A stretch of 64,000 nt of DNA from Eshraghiella crossota (GTDB lineage Bacteria > Bacillota > Clostridia > Lachnospirales > Lachnospiraceae), in NCBI RefSeq assembly GCF_025148445.1, contig NZ_CP102270.1, forward strand, positions 1,116,001 through 1,180,000, given 5' to 3'. Under the pieces are notes generated by a model. That model worked only from the letters and a program-made list of their open reading frames with translations. It was not told the DNA's origin and did no database searches. The position numbers and the translations under genes are program-made. This document shows, one piece after another, positions 8,204-16,958 of this stretch (its first letter is position 1; every line of letters begins with the position of its first letter).

Positions 8204-9862
8204 ATGCAATTAACAGGTTCACAGATTTTAATAGAGTGTCTCAAAGAACAAGGAGTAGACACAGTATTTGGGTATCCGGGAGGAGCAATACTTAATGTAT
8301 ATGATGAACTTTATAAACATTCAGATGAGATAAAACATATTCTTACAAGCCATGAGCAGGGTGCCAGCCACGCTGCTGACGGATATGCAAGAGCTACGGG
8401 CAAGGTTGGAGTATGTTTTGCAACATCAGGTCCCGGAGCTACTAATCTTGTAACAGGAATTGCAACGGCGTATATGGATTCAGTTCCGGTTGTTGCCATA
8501 ACATGTAACGTGGGAGTACCACTTCTTGGAAAAGACAGTTTTCAGGAAATTGATATTGTTGGAGTGACACTTCCTATTACCAAACATAATTTTATTGTAA
8601 AGGACGTAAATAAGCTCGCTGATGTAATCAGGGATGCGTTCAGAATAGCTAAAGAAGGCCGTCCGGGTCCTGTACTCATTGACATTCCTAAGGATGTAAC
8701 CGCAAAAATGGCAGATTATGAGTACAAAACACCGGTTGTACCTGAAGCTAATAAAAATATTGACAGCAATGAAATTGCTGAAGCAATAGATATGATTAAA
8801 AAAGCAAGAAAGCCATTTGTATTTGTAGGCGGTGGTTCAATAATTTCAGGTGCTTCAGCCGAGATTGCCGAATTTGTGGAAAAAGTTGATGCCCCTGTGT
8901 GTGATACACTTATGGGTAAGGGCGCATTTGACGGTACCAGTGAAAGATATACCGGAATGCTCGGAATGCATGGTACCAAGACTTCTAATTTCGGCGTTAT
9001 GGAATGTGACCTTTTAATAGTTCTTGGTGCAAGATTTTCTGACCGTGTAACGGGAGATACAAGCAAATTTGCTTCCAACGCCAGAATTTTGCAGATAGAC
9101 ATTGACCCGGCCGAAATCAATAAGAATATTAAAGTTGATATGTCGATAGTAGGCGATATCAAAGTTGTTCTTGAAGCAATTAATGCAAGGCTAGATAAGG
9201 AAAATCACAAAGAGTGGATGAACCATATCTACGAAATGAAAAAAGAATATCCGCTAAGATACAATAAAGATATTCTTACAGGACCATATCTTATGGAGAA
9301 GATTTTTGAAGTTACAGACGGTAATGCAATTATTACAACAGAGGTCGGACAACATCAGATGTGGGCTGCCCAATATTATAAATACAAAGAGCCTAGAACT
9401 TTCCTTTCATCAGGAGGCCTTGGCACAATGGGCTACGGACTTGGTGCATGTATCGGTGCCAAGTTAGGCCGTAAGGACAAGATTGTTATTAATATCGCCG
9501 GAGACGGATGCTTCAGAATGAATATGAATGAATTAGCAACAGCTACCAGATATAACATTCCTATTATTGAAATAATAGTTAATAACCATGTACTCGGAAT
9601 GGTAAGACAGTGGCAGACACTTTACTATGGTCAAAGATATTCTTATACCGTTCTTGAAGACCAGGTTGATTACGTTAAAGTTGCAGAGGGTCTTGGAGCT
9701 AAGGCATACAGAGTTGAGACCAAGGAAGATTTTGAAGCAGCCCTTAAGGACGCCATTGCGATGAATATACCATGCGTACTTGATTGCCATATTGAAAAAG
9801 ATGATAAGGTATTTCCTATGGTTTCACCGGGAGCATCTTTAATGGAAACATTTGATTGCTAA
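8204..9862 (+). CDS. ilvB: Acetolactate synthase, catalytic (large) subunit
   Basis: A 552-residue ThDP enzyme making acetolactate and acetohydroxybutyrate, the first shared step of branched-chain amino acid synthesis. Motifs seen: the catalytic Glu region SHEQGASHAADGYARATGK, TSGPGATNLVTG, and the ThDP-binding GDGCFRMNMNELATA through VNN. It lies 21 bases after ilvD. The regulatory subunit gene (ilvH/ilvN) usually follows ilvB directly, but here a lipoprotein gene follows, so the small subunit must be elsewhere or this enzyme works alone. The anabolic rather than catabolic type is inferred from the operon. Confidence 0.95.
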   Translation: MQLTGSQILIECLKEQGVDTVFGYPGGAILNVYDELYKHSDEIKHILTSHEQGASHAADGYARATGKVGVCFATSGPGATNLVTGIATAYMDSVPVVAITCNVGVPLLGKDSFQEIDIVGVTLPITKHNFIVKDVNKLADVIRDAFRIAKEGRPGPVLIDIPKDVTAKMADYEYKTPVVPEANKNIDSNEIAEAIDMIKKARKPFVFVGGGSIISGASAEIAEFVEKVDAPVCDTLMGKGAFDGTSERYTGMLGMHGTKTSNFGVMECDLLIVLGARFSDRVTGDTSKFASNARILQIDIDPAEINKNIKVDMSIVGDIKVVLEAINARLDKENHKEWMNHIYEMKKEYPLRYNKDILTGPYLMEKIFEVTDGNAIITTEVGQHQMWAAQYYKYKEPRTFLSSGGLGTMGYGLGACIGAKLGRKDKIVINIAGDGCFRMNMNELATATRYNIPIIEIIVNNHVLGMVRQWQTLYYGQRYSYTVLEDQVDYVKVAEGLGAKAYRVETKEDFEAALKDAIAMNIPCVLDCHIEKDDKVFPMVSPGASLMETFDC

Positions 9863-9891
9863 TTAAAATATTATATAAAGGAGGCAGATTC

Positions 9892-11091
9892 ATGAAAAAA
9901 TCAGCAAAGATATATGCTGTCTTGATTGCCCTTGCATTATTGTTTACGGCAGGGTGCGTAAGAAAAACAGCAGATTCAGATAATGTTGAAAGCAGTAATG
10001 AACTGCCTTCATTTATTTCTGAGACCACAACAACAGCTAATGATGAAGTCAGTACCGAAAAAGAAACCGGTACAACGGGTGAAAACGAGCCGGAAGAGCA
10101 GACAACGGATACCGTGGTAATACCGGAAACAACGGCACATACAACGCCACAGATAACCCAACAGACAACTCCTGCGAGGGAGAATGTGACTACCCGTGCC
10201 ACAGAGCCGACACCTGCCACACAGACTGAGACTAAAGGACAGGAGAATGTTCCTGCAACCAAGCCTGCTGCGCATGATACGTCAGCATATCCGGCCTACA
10301 GCAGTTCCAATAATTACTCCGAACTTACAAAATCATACAGTAATGTGACGGAAGATGATATTAATACGATTAACAGTATTCTTAACAGTATAATTAAGCC
10401 CGGAATGACCGAAACAGAGAAGATAAGAACTGTTCATAACTGGATAGTATGCAACACAACATATAATGATAACTACTATGACAGAGGTGACAGTTTCAAT
10501 CATGTAAGTAATCTTTTAAATAATAAGACAGGTGTATGCCAGGGGTATTCTGTTACTTTTTATATATTTATGAAACAGATGGGTATACCATGTACACTGG
10601 TAATGGGGAAAACAGATAATGTGTCCCATGCGTGGAATGCTGTGAAATTAGACGGAAACTGGTATTATATTGACGTTACATGGGATGACCCTGTAGTAAA
10701 CGGGACAAGTAACTATCCCGGAGGAGACAATATCTCTTATGAGTATCTTCTTTGTACCTACAATCATATATCCATGACACATAAAGAAGATAATTACATC
10801 GGAACAACACCTCTTCCAAACGGAATATCTAATGATTATAATGATTTAATGTACAGAATGTCAGGATTTACCAATGTTATGAGAGTGAATTCTTCAGAAG
10901 AACTTGCAGACAGACTGCAGGGATTTATGAATAAATCGGGTAAATATGCGATTATTCTGGAAAATGAAAATATTACCATGAATGATGGTGTTGACGCGGT
11001 TAAGAATTACCTTAAGAATCTTAACAGAGGATATAGTGTATCCATATCATATAGTACCAATTTATTGGCAGTTACAGTAGATTTTACATAA
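9892..11091 (+). CDS. Transglutaminase-like cysteine protease domain lipoprotein
   Basis: A 399-residue predicted lipoprotein. AAGGAGG before ATG 9892 sets this start over an upstream in-frame ATG. A signal peptide ends in the lipobox LFTAGC (Cys22). A Thr/Glu-rich low-complexity linker covers about 35-135, suitable for spanning the cell wall. The transglutaminase-like core follows, with Cys216 (GVCQGYS), His246 (SHAWN) and Asp261 (YIDVTWDDP). Such domains act as proteases, cross-linkers or wall-binding modules; which applies here cannot be told. The gene lies 29 bases after ilvB with no terminator between, so it may share the ilv transcript. Confidence 0.85.
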   Translation: MKKSAKIYAVLIALALLFTAGCVRKTADSDNVESSNELPSFISETTTTANDEVSTEKETGTTGENEPEEQTTDTVVIPETTAHTTPQITQQTTPARENVTTRATEPTPATQTETKGQENVPATKPAAHDTSAYPAYSSSNNYSELTKSYSNVTEDDINTINSILNSIIKPGMTETEKIRTVHNWIVCNTTYNDNYYDRGDSFNHVSNLLNNKTGVCQGYSVTFYIFMKQMGIPCTLVMGKTDNVSHAWNAVKLDGNWYYIDVTWDDPVVNGTSNYPGGDNISYEYLLCTYNHISMTHKEDNYIGTTPLPNGISNDYNDLMYRMSGFTNVMRVNSSEELADRLQGFMNKSGKYAIILENENITMNDGVDAVKNYLKNLNRGYSVSISYSTNLLAVTVDFT

Positions 11092-11119
11092 AAAAACAGG
11101 CATTGCTGCCTGTTTTTTT
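11090..11119. terminator. Bidirectional terminator
   Basis: An A-tract, stem ACAGGCA, loop TTGC, stem TGCCTGT and a T-tract lie between two convergent genes and would serve both strands. Confidence 0.85.
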
Positions 11120-11720
11120 AATCTTCAAATGGTCGTATTCTGTATTTAACACCAAGCCGGTCACAAATTGCCTGACATTCTTTTTCTTCTTCATGGGTGA
11201 TAGTTGTTTCAACCGTTGTCATAACAACATTAGGCACATATTTTACGGCTTCTTTTGCAAAATCAAGCATTGCATCATAAGAAATATCACCGAAACGGCT
11301 TCTTACAAGTTCATGGTATCTTTCCTTGTTAGGTGTATTAAGGCTTATTGAAACAGTATCAATAAGACCTTTTAACTCAGGGGTAATGTCCCTGCCGCAT
11401 ACGAGATTGCCAAGTCCGTTTGTATTAATTCTTGTCGGCTTATTAAAGTTGTCCTTCACATATCTGGCAACTCTTAACAATACGTCTATTCTTTCAGTTG
11501 GTTCACCGAAGCCACAGAATACAACTTCCTTGTATTTGTTAAGGTCGAATTTGCTGAATTCTGCGATTACCTCTTCGTAAGATGGCTCTCTTTCAAGCCA
11601 CAAAACACCTGAATTTTCCATATGGTCCCTGGTCTGTCTTAAACAGAAAGTGCAGGAACATGGACATTTGTTGGTAAGATTAACATATAAATTATCATGT
11701 ACTTCATATAGTATAGTCAT
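11118..11720 (-). CDS. Radical SAM protein (TatD-associated type, TIGR04038-like)
   Basis: A 200-residue radical SAM protein with the cluster motif NKCPCSCTFCLRQ near residue 20, then FCGFGEPTERID and RINTNGLGNLV, which match the SAM-binding strands. Its small size and the CPCSCTFC cysteine pattern fit the TatD-linked radical SAM family. Its substrate is unknown. ATG 11720 has AGGAG nine bases upstream; an upstream TTG (11729) is too close to that site. It lies 21 bases after the pyridoxamine-kinase-like gene, so it may be in the vitamin B6 operon. It ends inside the bidirectional terminator. Confidence 0.82.
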   Translation of the reverse strand: MTILYEVHDNLYVNLTNKCPCSCTFCLRQTRDHMENSGVLWLEREPSYEEVIAEFSKFDLNKYKEVVFCGFGEPTERIDVLLRVARYVKDNFNKPTRINTNGLGNLVCGRDITPELKGLIDTVSISLNTPNKERYHELVRSRFGDISYDAMLDFAKEAVKYVPNVVMTTVETTITHEEEKECQAICDRLGVKYRIRPFED

Positions 11721-11741
11721 ATTGGTCAACTCCTGTTATTA

Positions 11742-12587
11742 TTAGTTACATTTTAAGGTATGAAGAACTTCTTCAAAGCATACACCGTCAGTAGGCGGAA
11801 TGTCAAAGGTTTCCGTAACTTCGATACATTTTTTAACAAAAGAAGAGGCTCTTTTTACGGATTCCCTGAAATCAATGTCATGTACCGCATCTGCCGCAAT
11901 TATTGCTGAAAACACATCACCGGTGCCGGAACGGACATGACCGACCCTCTTTTGCCTTGTTGTATAAATACCTTTGCCGGTGTCATATATATAGTTGGTA
12001 AGAAAAATACCGCTGTCTATTCCTGTTATTACAATCTTTTTTGCACCGTATTCGGCAATCTTCATAAGCAGGGCTTCATAATCTTTTTTTACGAATGTTT
12101 CAGGTGTGTACGGAGTATCTGTGAGAATACATGCTTCCGTCAGATTCGGGGTAAGGATATCGGCATATTTTACAAGATCTTTCATTGCCATACACATATC
12201 ATCCGTATAGGTTGGATAAGGTTTACCATTGTCTCCCATAACCGGGTCTATTATGACCTTTGTATCATCCGAGCGGAAATCATGGATAAAATCCTGCACA
12301 ATTTCTATCTGTTTTCTTGAACCTAAAAAACCTGACAGGATACCTTTAAAACGTAAATCAAGTTTTTTCCAGTTACTTATATATTCTTCCATGTTGTGGG
12401 TGTAATCTTCAAAAAAATATTCTTTGAAACCTGTATGGTTAGAAAAAACAGATGTGGGAACGGCACAGCATTGTATTCTGAGCTGCGAAATTATAGGAAG
12501 GGAGACTGCAATAGAGCATCTCCCAAATCCTGAAAAATCATTTATAACGGCGATTTTATTTTGCCTATTGTGATCGGTCTGATTCAT
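11742..12587 (-). CDS. Pyridoxamine/pyridoxal kinase-like protein (PfkB/ribokinase fold)
   Basis: A 281-residue protein predicted to phosphorylate B6 vitamers with ATP. The N-terminus carries VINDFSGFGRCS, a B6-kinase-type start of the ribokinase fold. VIIDPVMGDNGKPY and LTPNLTEACILT are pyridoxal-kinase motifs, and RSGTGDVFSA holds the catalytic Asp and anion hole. GAGGAG lies correctly spaced before ATG 12587. Its start overlaps the end of the ECF S-component gene by 23 bases, tying kinase and transporter together. Thiamine-pathway (ThiD-type) activity is the main alternative. Confidence 0.85.
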   Translation of the reverse strand: MNQTDHNRQNKIAVINDFSGFGRCSIAVSLPIISQLRIQCCAVPTSVFSNHTGFKEYFFEDYTHNMEEYISNWKKLDLRFKGILSGFLGSRKQIEIVQDFIHDFRSDDTKVIIDPVMGDNGKPYPTYTDDMCMAMKDLVKYADILTPNLTEACILTDTPYTPETFVKKDYEALLMKIAEYGAKKIVITGIDSGIFLTNYIYDTGKGIYTTRQKRVGHVRSGTGDVFSAIIAADAVHDIDFRESVKRASSFVKKCIEVTETFDIPPTDGVCFEEVLHTLKCN

Positions 12588-13071
12588 AAATTCTCCTCAG
12601 TCCTGCCTTTTTTGCTGCAAACCAGAGTACGGCAAACAATACAACGTTGGCTGCGTATTCAAGGGCAAGTCCCGGAATCTGGGTGAATCCCGCATAGAGA
12701 CTTCCGGCTATGATAGCGCCTACAAAAGTATAACCTGCAAAAGGTATAAGCATTGAAATTATTGCCGCAAAAATATATTTAAGGCTGAACTTATCAAATA
12801 ATTTTATTAAACCATAAAATGCAAGTGGCATGAGTACTTTTATAATCAGTGTTGGAAACGCCCATACAGGCATTGATAATAAATCGGCGATTGCAGAACC
12901 GACGCCGCCTATGAACAGTCCGTAAGGACATGGCATTACATAGCAGAACAGCAAAATAATGCAGTTTCCTATATTAAAATATCCGAGTGGTATCGGAATC
13001 TGGATAAATCTTGTCACAAGACATACTATGGCTGTGAAAACAGAAGCCAGGCATAAATTTTTTGTTGTCAT
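12565..13071 (-). CDS. ECF transporter S component, probably for a vitamin B6 precursor
   Basis: A 168-residue, strongly hydrophobic protein with about six membrane segments. It fits the ECF-type substrate-binding (S) subunits that share a common ECF energising module. Motifs include an early LASVFTAIVCLVTRFIQIPI and a central GGVGSAIADLLSMPVWAFPT region typical of the ECF_trnsprt family. Substrate is inferred only from the 23-base overlap with the B6-kinase-like gene. AAGGAAG precedes ATG 13071. No ecfA or ecfT is nearby, as expected for group II S components. Confidence 0.82.
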   Translation of the reverse strand: MTTKNLCLASVFTAIVCLVTRFIQIPIPLGYFNIGNCIILLFCYVMPCPYGLFIGGVGSAIADLLSMPVWAFPTLIIKVLMPLAFYGLIKLFDKFSLKYIFAAIISMLIPFAGYTFVGAIIAGSLYAGFTQIPGLALEYAANVVLFAVLWFAAKKAGLRRIYESDRSQ

Positions 13072-13130
13072 TTTATTTACTTCCTTAAAATTTTTATGTG
13101 TATTTCTGTTTCCATGAAAACACTATGATA

Positions 13131-13187
13131 ATACCATTCGGGTGGATTGATTTAAAGTACCAGATTTTAATAATTATAACATACCAG
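13131..13187 (-). promoter_or_regulatory. Three TACCA direct repeats upstream of the B6 operon
   Basis: ATACCA (13131-13136), GTACCAG (13157-13163) and ATACCAG (13181-13187) share orientation and are spaced 26 and 24 bases apart. On the minus strand the first overlaps an extended -10 (TGGTATTAT). ATACCA direct repeats are the known target of GabR, a MocR-type PLP-dependent regulator, so a PdxR-like protein may act here. No such gene is in the window. Confidence 0.45.
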
Positions 13188-13235
13188 AATGAAAGACTTT
13201 TATATACACTTTTATGCACAAATGCCAATTGTCTA

Positions 13236-13264
13236 TTGACTGAATATTTTTTTTGACGTAAAAT
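13236..13264 (+). promoter_or_regulatory. Promoter of serC-serA
   Basis: TTGACT (13236-13241), a 17-base spacer and TAAAAT (13259-13264), about 43 bases before the GTG of serC. One mismatch in each box. Confidence 0.75.
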
Positions 13265-13306
13265 AAACACTATATTGTTTTAGAAGACAAAAGGAGGCAC
13301 ACGAAA

Positions 13307-14389
13307 GTGGGACGTATTTACAATTTTTCAGCGGGCCCGGCCGTTTTACCGGAAGAAGTATTAAGAGAAGCAGCAGATGAGATGCTTGACTACAAAGGAT
13401 CCGGGATGTCGGTTATGGAAATGAGCCACAGATCCAAGGTATACGACAATATCATTAAGGAAGCAGAAGCAGATTTAAGAGAGATTATGAATATACCTGA
13501 CAATTATAAGGTACTTTTCCTTCAGGGCGGCGCATCACAGCAGTTCGCAATGATTCCTATGAATCTTATGAAGAATAAGAAGGCAGGATACATTGTAACA
13601 GGACAGTGGGCTAAGAAAGCATATCAGGAAGCTAAGATTTATGGTGAGGCTATTGAACTTGCATCATCGGCAGATAAGACATTTTCGTACATACCTGATT
13701 GTTCAGACCTTGATATACCTGAGGATTGTGATTACGTTTATATCTGTGAGAACAATACAATTTATGGTACAAAGTATAAGGAACTTCCTAATACTAAGGG
13801 ACACACACTTGTTGCAGATGTATCATCATGTTTCTTGTCAGAACCTGTTGATGTAACAAAGTACGGCGTTATCTATGGCGGTGTCCAGAAGAACATCGGA
13901 CCGGCAGGTGTTGTTATTGTTATTATCAGGGATGACCTTATTACAGAGGATACACTTCCCGGAACACCTACAATGCTCAAGTATAAGATTCATGCAGATA
14001 ATGACTCATTATATAATACACCACCTGCTTATGGCATCTATATCTGCGGTAAGGTATTCAAGTGGATTAAGAAGATGGGCGGCCTTACAGCAATGAAGGA
14101 ACGCAACGAAAAGAAAGCAGCCATACTTTATGATTTCCTTGACCAGAGCAAATTATTCAAGGGAACAGTAGTTCCTAAGGATCGTTCATTAATGAATGTT
14201 CCTTTTGTTACAGGTAATGAAGAACTTGATGCCAAGTTTGTTAAAGAAGCTAAAGAAGCAGGCTTTGAGAACCTTAAAGGACACAGAACTGTGGGCGGTA
14301 TGAGAGCCAGCATTTATAATGCAATGCCAATAGAAGGTGTTCAGAAGTTAGTTGAATTTATGAAAAAATTTGAAGAAGAAAATGCATAA
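13307..14389 (+). CDS. serC: Phosphoserine aminotransferase
   Basis: A 360-residue PLP enzyme converting 3-phosphohydroxypyruvate and glutamate to phosphoserine. It begins RIYNFSAGPAVLPEEVL, the SerC hallmark, and the PLP lysine lies in GGVQKNIGPAGV (about residue 195). HRTVGGMRASIYNAM near the C-terminus binds substrate phosphate. The start is GTG 13307, set by AAGGAGG. serA follows after 54 bases. Serine synthesis appears to be controlled as one unit with the downstream DUF1015 gene. Confidence 0.97.
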   Translation: MGRIYNFSAGPAVLPEEVLREAADEMLDYKGSGMSVMEMSHRSKVYDNIIKEAEADLREIMNIPDNYKVLFLQGGASQQFAMIPMNLMKNKKAGYIVTGQWAKKAYQEAKIYGEAIELASSADKTFSYIPDCSDLDIPEDCDYVYICENNTIYGTKYKELPNTKGHTLVADVSSCFLSEPVDVTKYGVIYGGVQKNIGPAGVVIVIIRDDLITEDTLPGTPTMLKYKIHADNDSLYNTPPAYGIYICGKVFKWIKKMGGLTAMKERNEKKAAILYDFLDQSKLFKGTVVPKDRSLMNVPFVTGNEELDAKFVKEAKEAGFENLKGHRTVGGMRASIYNAMPIEGVQKLVEFMKKFEEENA

Positions 14390-14400
14390 AGAAATAACTG

Positions 14401-14425
14401 CTCGGGTGTATTGCCCGGGTAGTGT
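14401..14425 (+). terminator. Weak hairpin between serC and serA
   Basis: CTCGGG (14401-14406) pairs with CCCGGG (14414-14419), including one G-U pair, and is followed by a short T-rich run. It may reduce read-through or stabilise the upstream message; as a full terminator it is weak. Confidence 0.3.
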
Positions 14426-14443
14426 TTTATAGAAGGAGATAAG

Positions 14444-15607
14444 ATGTTCAAATATAATTGTTTAAATGCTATTTCAGAGGCTGGGCTTAAGTCTTTAAGC
14501 TCTGATTTTGTAAAGACAGATGATGTTAATGAAGCAGAAGCCATTCTTGTAAGAAGTGCGGCTATGCACGATATGGAATTTTCAGATAACCTTCTTGCAG
14601 TAGCAAGAGCAGGTGCCGGTGTCAATAATATTCCTCTTGATAAATGTGCCGAAAAGGGTATTGTGGTATTTAATACTCCCGGTGCCAATGCTAACGGCGT
14701 TAAAGAGCTTGTTATTGCAGCAATGATTCTTACATCAAGAAATCTTATTGCAGCTAATGGCTGGGTTAATGAGAATAAAGATGATGAGAATATAGGAAAG
14801 ACAATGGAAAAGGCAAAGTCTAAGTTTGCCGGAAGAGAAGTTAAAGGCAAAAAGCTTGGCGTAATCGGACTTGGAGCAATCGGTGTACTTGTTGCCAACG
14901 CAGCATCTTCACTCGGTATGGAAGTAATCGGATGTGATCCATTCCTTTCAGTTCAGAATGCTCTTAATCTTTCAAGAAAAGTTAAGCTTGTAAAAGAAAG
15001 AGATGAAGTATTCAGAACATGTGATTATATCACAGTACATGTGCCATTGCTTGATGATACTAAGGAAATGATTAATGCCGATACAATTTCAATGATGAAA
15101 GACGGTGTTATCATTCTTAACTTTGCAAGAGATCTTCTTGTTAAAGAAGATGCAGTAATCGAAGGACTTGCAAGCGGCAAGATTGCCGGATATGCTACAG
15201 ACTTCCCATCAGTTAAGCTTGCTAATACAAAGGGAGTAGTTGCATTCCCACATCTTGGAGCATCTACAACAGAGTCAGAAGATAACTGTGCTGTAATGGC
15301 TGCTGCAGAAATTACAGATTACCTTGAAAATGGTAATATAAGAAATTCCGTTAATTTCCCGGCATGTGATATGGGCGTATGTTCACAGGCAGGAAGAATC
15401 GCTGTTCTTCATAAAAATGTACCTAATATCATCAGTGGATTAACTACCGTATTCGGTCAGAGCGGAATTAACATTGATAAGATGATGAACCAGAGCAGAG
15501 GCGAATACGCATATTCAATTATCGATATCGACAAAGCCGGTGCTAAGGATATTGCTGATGAGATAGCAACCAAAGAAGGAATTCTTAAGGTAAGAGTTAT
15601 TAAATAA
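14444..15607 (+). CDS. serA: D-3-phosphoglycerate dehydrogenase
   Basis: A 387-residue NAD-dependent enzyme opening serine synthesis. It has the Rossmann motif LGVIGLGAIGVLVAN (about residue 145) and the catalytic His in FPHLGASTTESEDN. A short C-terminal ACT-type domain carries NVPNIISGLTTVFGQSGINI, which may sense serine. This is the compact form without the extra intervening domain of long SerA proteins. An AGAAGGAGA sequence precedes ATG 14444. It is followed 11 bases later by the DUF1015 gene. Confidence 0.96.
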   Translation: MFKYNCLNAISEAGLKSLSSDFVKTDDVNEAEAILVRSAAMHDMEFSDNLLAVARAGAGVNNIPLDKCAEKGIVVFNTPGANANGVKELVIAAMILTSRNLIAANGWVNENKDDENIGKTMEKAKSKFAGREVKGKKLGVIGLGAIGVLVANAASSLGMEVIGCDPFLSVQNALNLSRKVKLVKERDEVFRTCDYITVHVPLLDDTKEMINADTISMMKDGVIILNFARDLLVKEDAVIEGLASGKIAGYATDFPSVKLANTKGVVAFPHLGASTTESEDNCAVMAAAEITDYLENGNIRNSVNFPACDMGVCSQAGRIAVLHKNVPNIISGLTTVFGQSGINIDKMMNQSRGEYAYSIIDIDKAGAKDIADEIATKEGILKVRVIK

Positions 15608-15618
15608 AAGGAGAAAAA

Positions 15619-16863
15619 ATGGCTGATATAAAACCCTTTCAATGTATTAGACCTGAGAAAGAGCTTGCAAAGCATGTGGCTTCATTACCATATGATGTAT
15701 ATAACAGGAGTGAAGCATGTGAAAAAGTCAAAGGCAGGGAGCTCTTGTTTCTTAATATTGACAGACCTGAGACACAGTTTGACGATTCTGTAGATACATA
15801 TGCGGATGTTGTATATGATGAGGCAAGAAGACTGCTTGATAAAGAAATATCAGATGGTGTGTTTATAGAAGACAAAGATAATGCTTATTATATCTATGAG
15901 CTGACAATGGACGGAAGAGTACAGACAGGTATTGTTGCCTGTGCCTCCATTGATGATTACCTTAATAATATAATCAAGAAGCATGAGAAAACAAGGGCAG
16001 ATAAAGAACTGGACAGAATTAACCACGTTGACAGAACAAGTGCACAGACAGGTCCGATTTTTCTCGCCTACAGAGCTAATGAAAAGATAAAAGACATCAT
16101 TTGCACTGTTAAGGAACATCCTCCGATATACGACTTTGTCTGCGATGATGATGAGATAAGACACAGGGTATTCAAAGTATCCGAACAGAAAGATATTGAC
16201 GGTATCAGGGAGGCGTTTGATTCAATTAATTCGATTTATATTGCTGATGGACACCATAGGGCAGCATCAGCAGTTAAGGTAGGGCTTAAGAGAAGGGAAG
16301 AACACCCTGACTATACAGGCAAGGAAGAATTTAATTATTTCCTTTCTGTTTTATTCCCGGACGAAGAATTGATGATAATGCCATATAACAGAGTTGTTAA
16401 GGATTTAAACGGTCTTACTAAAGAAGAGTTTTTTAATGCAGTTTCCAAATATTTTGACATTGAACCCCGTGGAAAAAAAGCATTTTATCCGGAACACAAA
16501 GGTGAGTTCGGAATGTATCTTGGTGATGAATGGTATCTGCTGTCTGCGAAGGAGAGCATATTATCAGAAGACCCGGTTGATGGTCTTGATGTAGCCGTTC
16601 TTCAGGATTTCCTTCTCACACCTATTCTTGGAATAGGAGATCCGAGAGTTGATAAGAGAATTGATTTTATAGGCGGAATAAGAGGCCTTAAAGAACTTGA
16701 AGACAGAGTCCATAATGATATGGCAATTGCGTTTTCAATGTTCCCTACGTCAATTTCGGAACTTTTTGATGTGGCTGATGCAGATATGCTTATGCCACCT
16801 AAATCTACTTGGTTTGAACCAAAGCTCAGAAGCGGCATATTCATACACAGAATAGAAGAGTAA
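15619..16863 (+). CDS. DUF1015 family protein
   Basis: A 414-residue cytosolic protein of the DUF1015 family (COG4198). It begins IKPFQCIRPEKELAK, and IYIADGHHRAASAVK is the family-defining motif. The family has no proven biochemical role that I know of, but it is often found next to serA/serC, and here it is the third gene of that operon with a good AAGGAGA site. That linkage suggests a part in serine metabolism or its side products. Full length, with no lesions. Confidence 0.9.
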   Translation: MADIKPFQCIRPEKELAKHVASLPYDVYNRSEACEKVKGRELLFLNIDRPETQFDDSVDTYADVVYDEARRLLDKEISDGVFIEDKDNAYYIYELTMDGRVQTGIVACASIDDYLNNIIKKHEKTRADKELDRINHVDRTSAQTGPIFLAYRANEKIKDIICTVKEHPPIYDFVCDDDEIRHRVFKVSEQKDIDGIREAFDSINSIYIADGHHRAASAVKVGLKRREEHPDYTGKEEFNYFLSVLFPDEELMIMPYNRVVKDLNGLTKEEFFNAVSKYFDIEPRGKKAFYPEHKGEFGMYLGDEWYLLSAKESILSEDPVDGLDVAVLQDFLLTPILGIGDPRVDKRIDFIGGIRGLKELEDRVHNDMAIAFSMFPTSISELFDVADADMLMPPKSTWFEPKLRSGIFIHRIEE

Positions 16864-16867
16864 ATAC

Positions 16868-16903
16868 AAAAAGACATGCAAAAATCTAATTGCATGTCTT
16901 TTT
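16868..16903 (+). terminator. Terminator of the serC-serA-DUF1015 operon
   Basis: A 14-base arm (16868-16881) pairs with 16890-16903. The stem core is GACATGCAA/TTGCATGTC, with an A-tract before and a T-tract after. Confidence 0.85.
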
Positions 16904-16918
16904 AATTACCCTGGAATG

Positions 16919-16927
16919 TGGTACAAT
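16919..16927 (+). promoter_or_regulatory. Extended -10 promoter for the GlgB-like operon
   Basis: TGGTACAAT is a TGn-extended -10 box 31 bases before ATG 16959. No convincing -35 is present. Confidence 0.45.
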
Positions 16928-16958
16928 ATAGAAAATACATTTCAGGGAGAAATTTTAT

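Noticed and set aside
7516-8262. Long minus-strand open frame opposite ilvD
   Set aside because: It is the codon shadow of ilvD: hydrophobic Ser/Pro-rich text with no RBS or family match.
14341-14898. Minus-strand open frame across the serC-serA junction
   Set aside because: Antisense to two certain genes, with Ser/Ala/Leu-rich shadow composition and no start signals.
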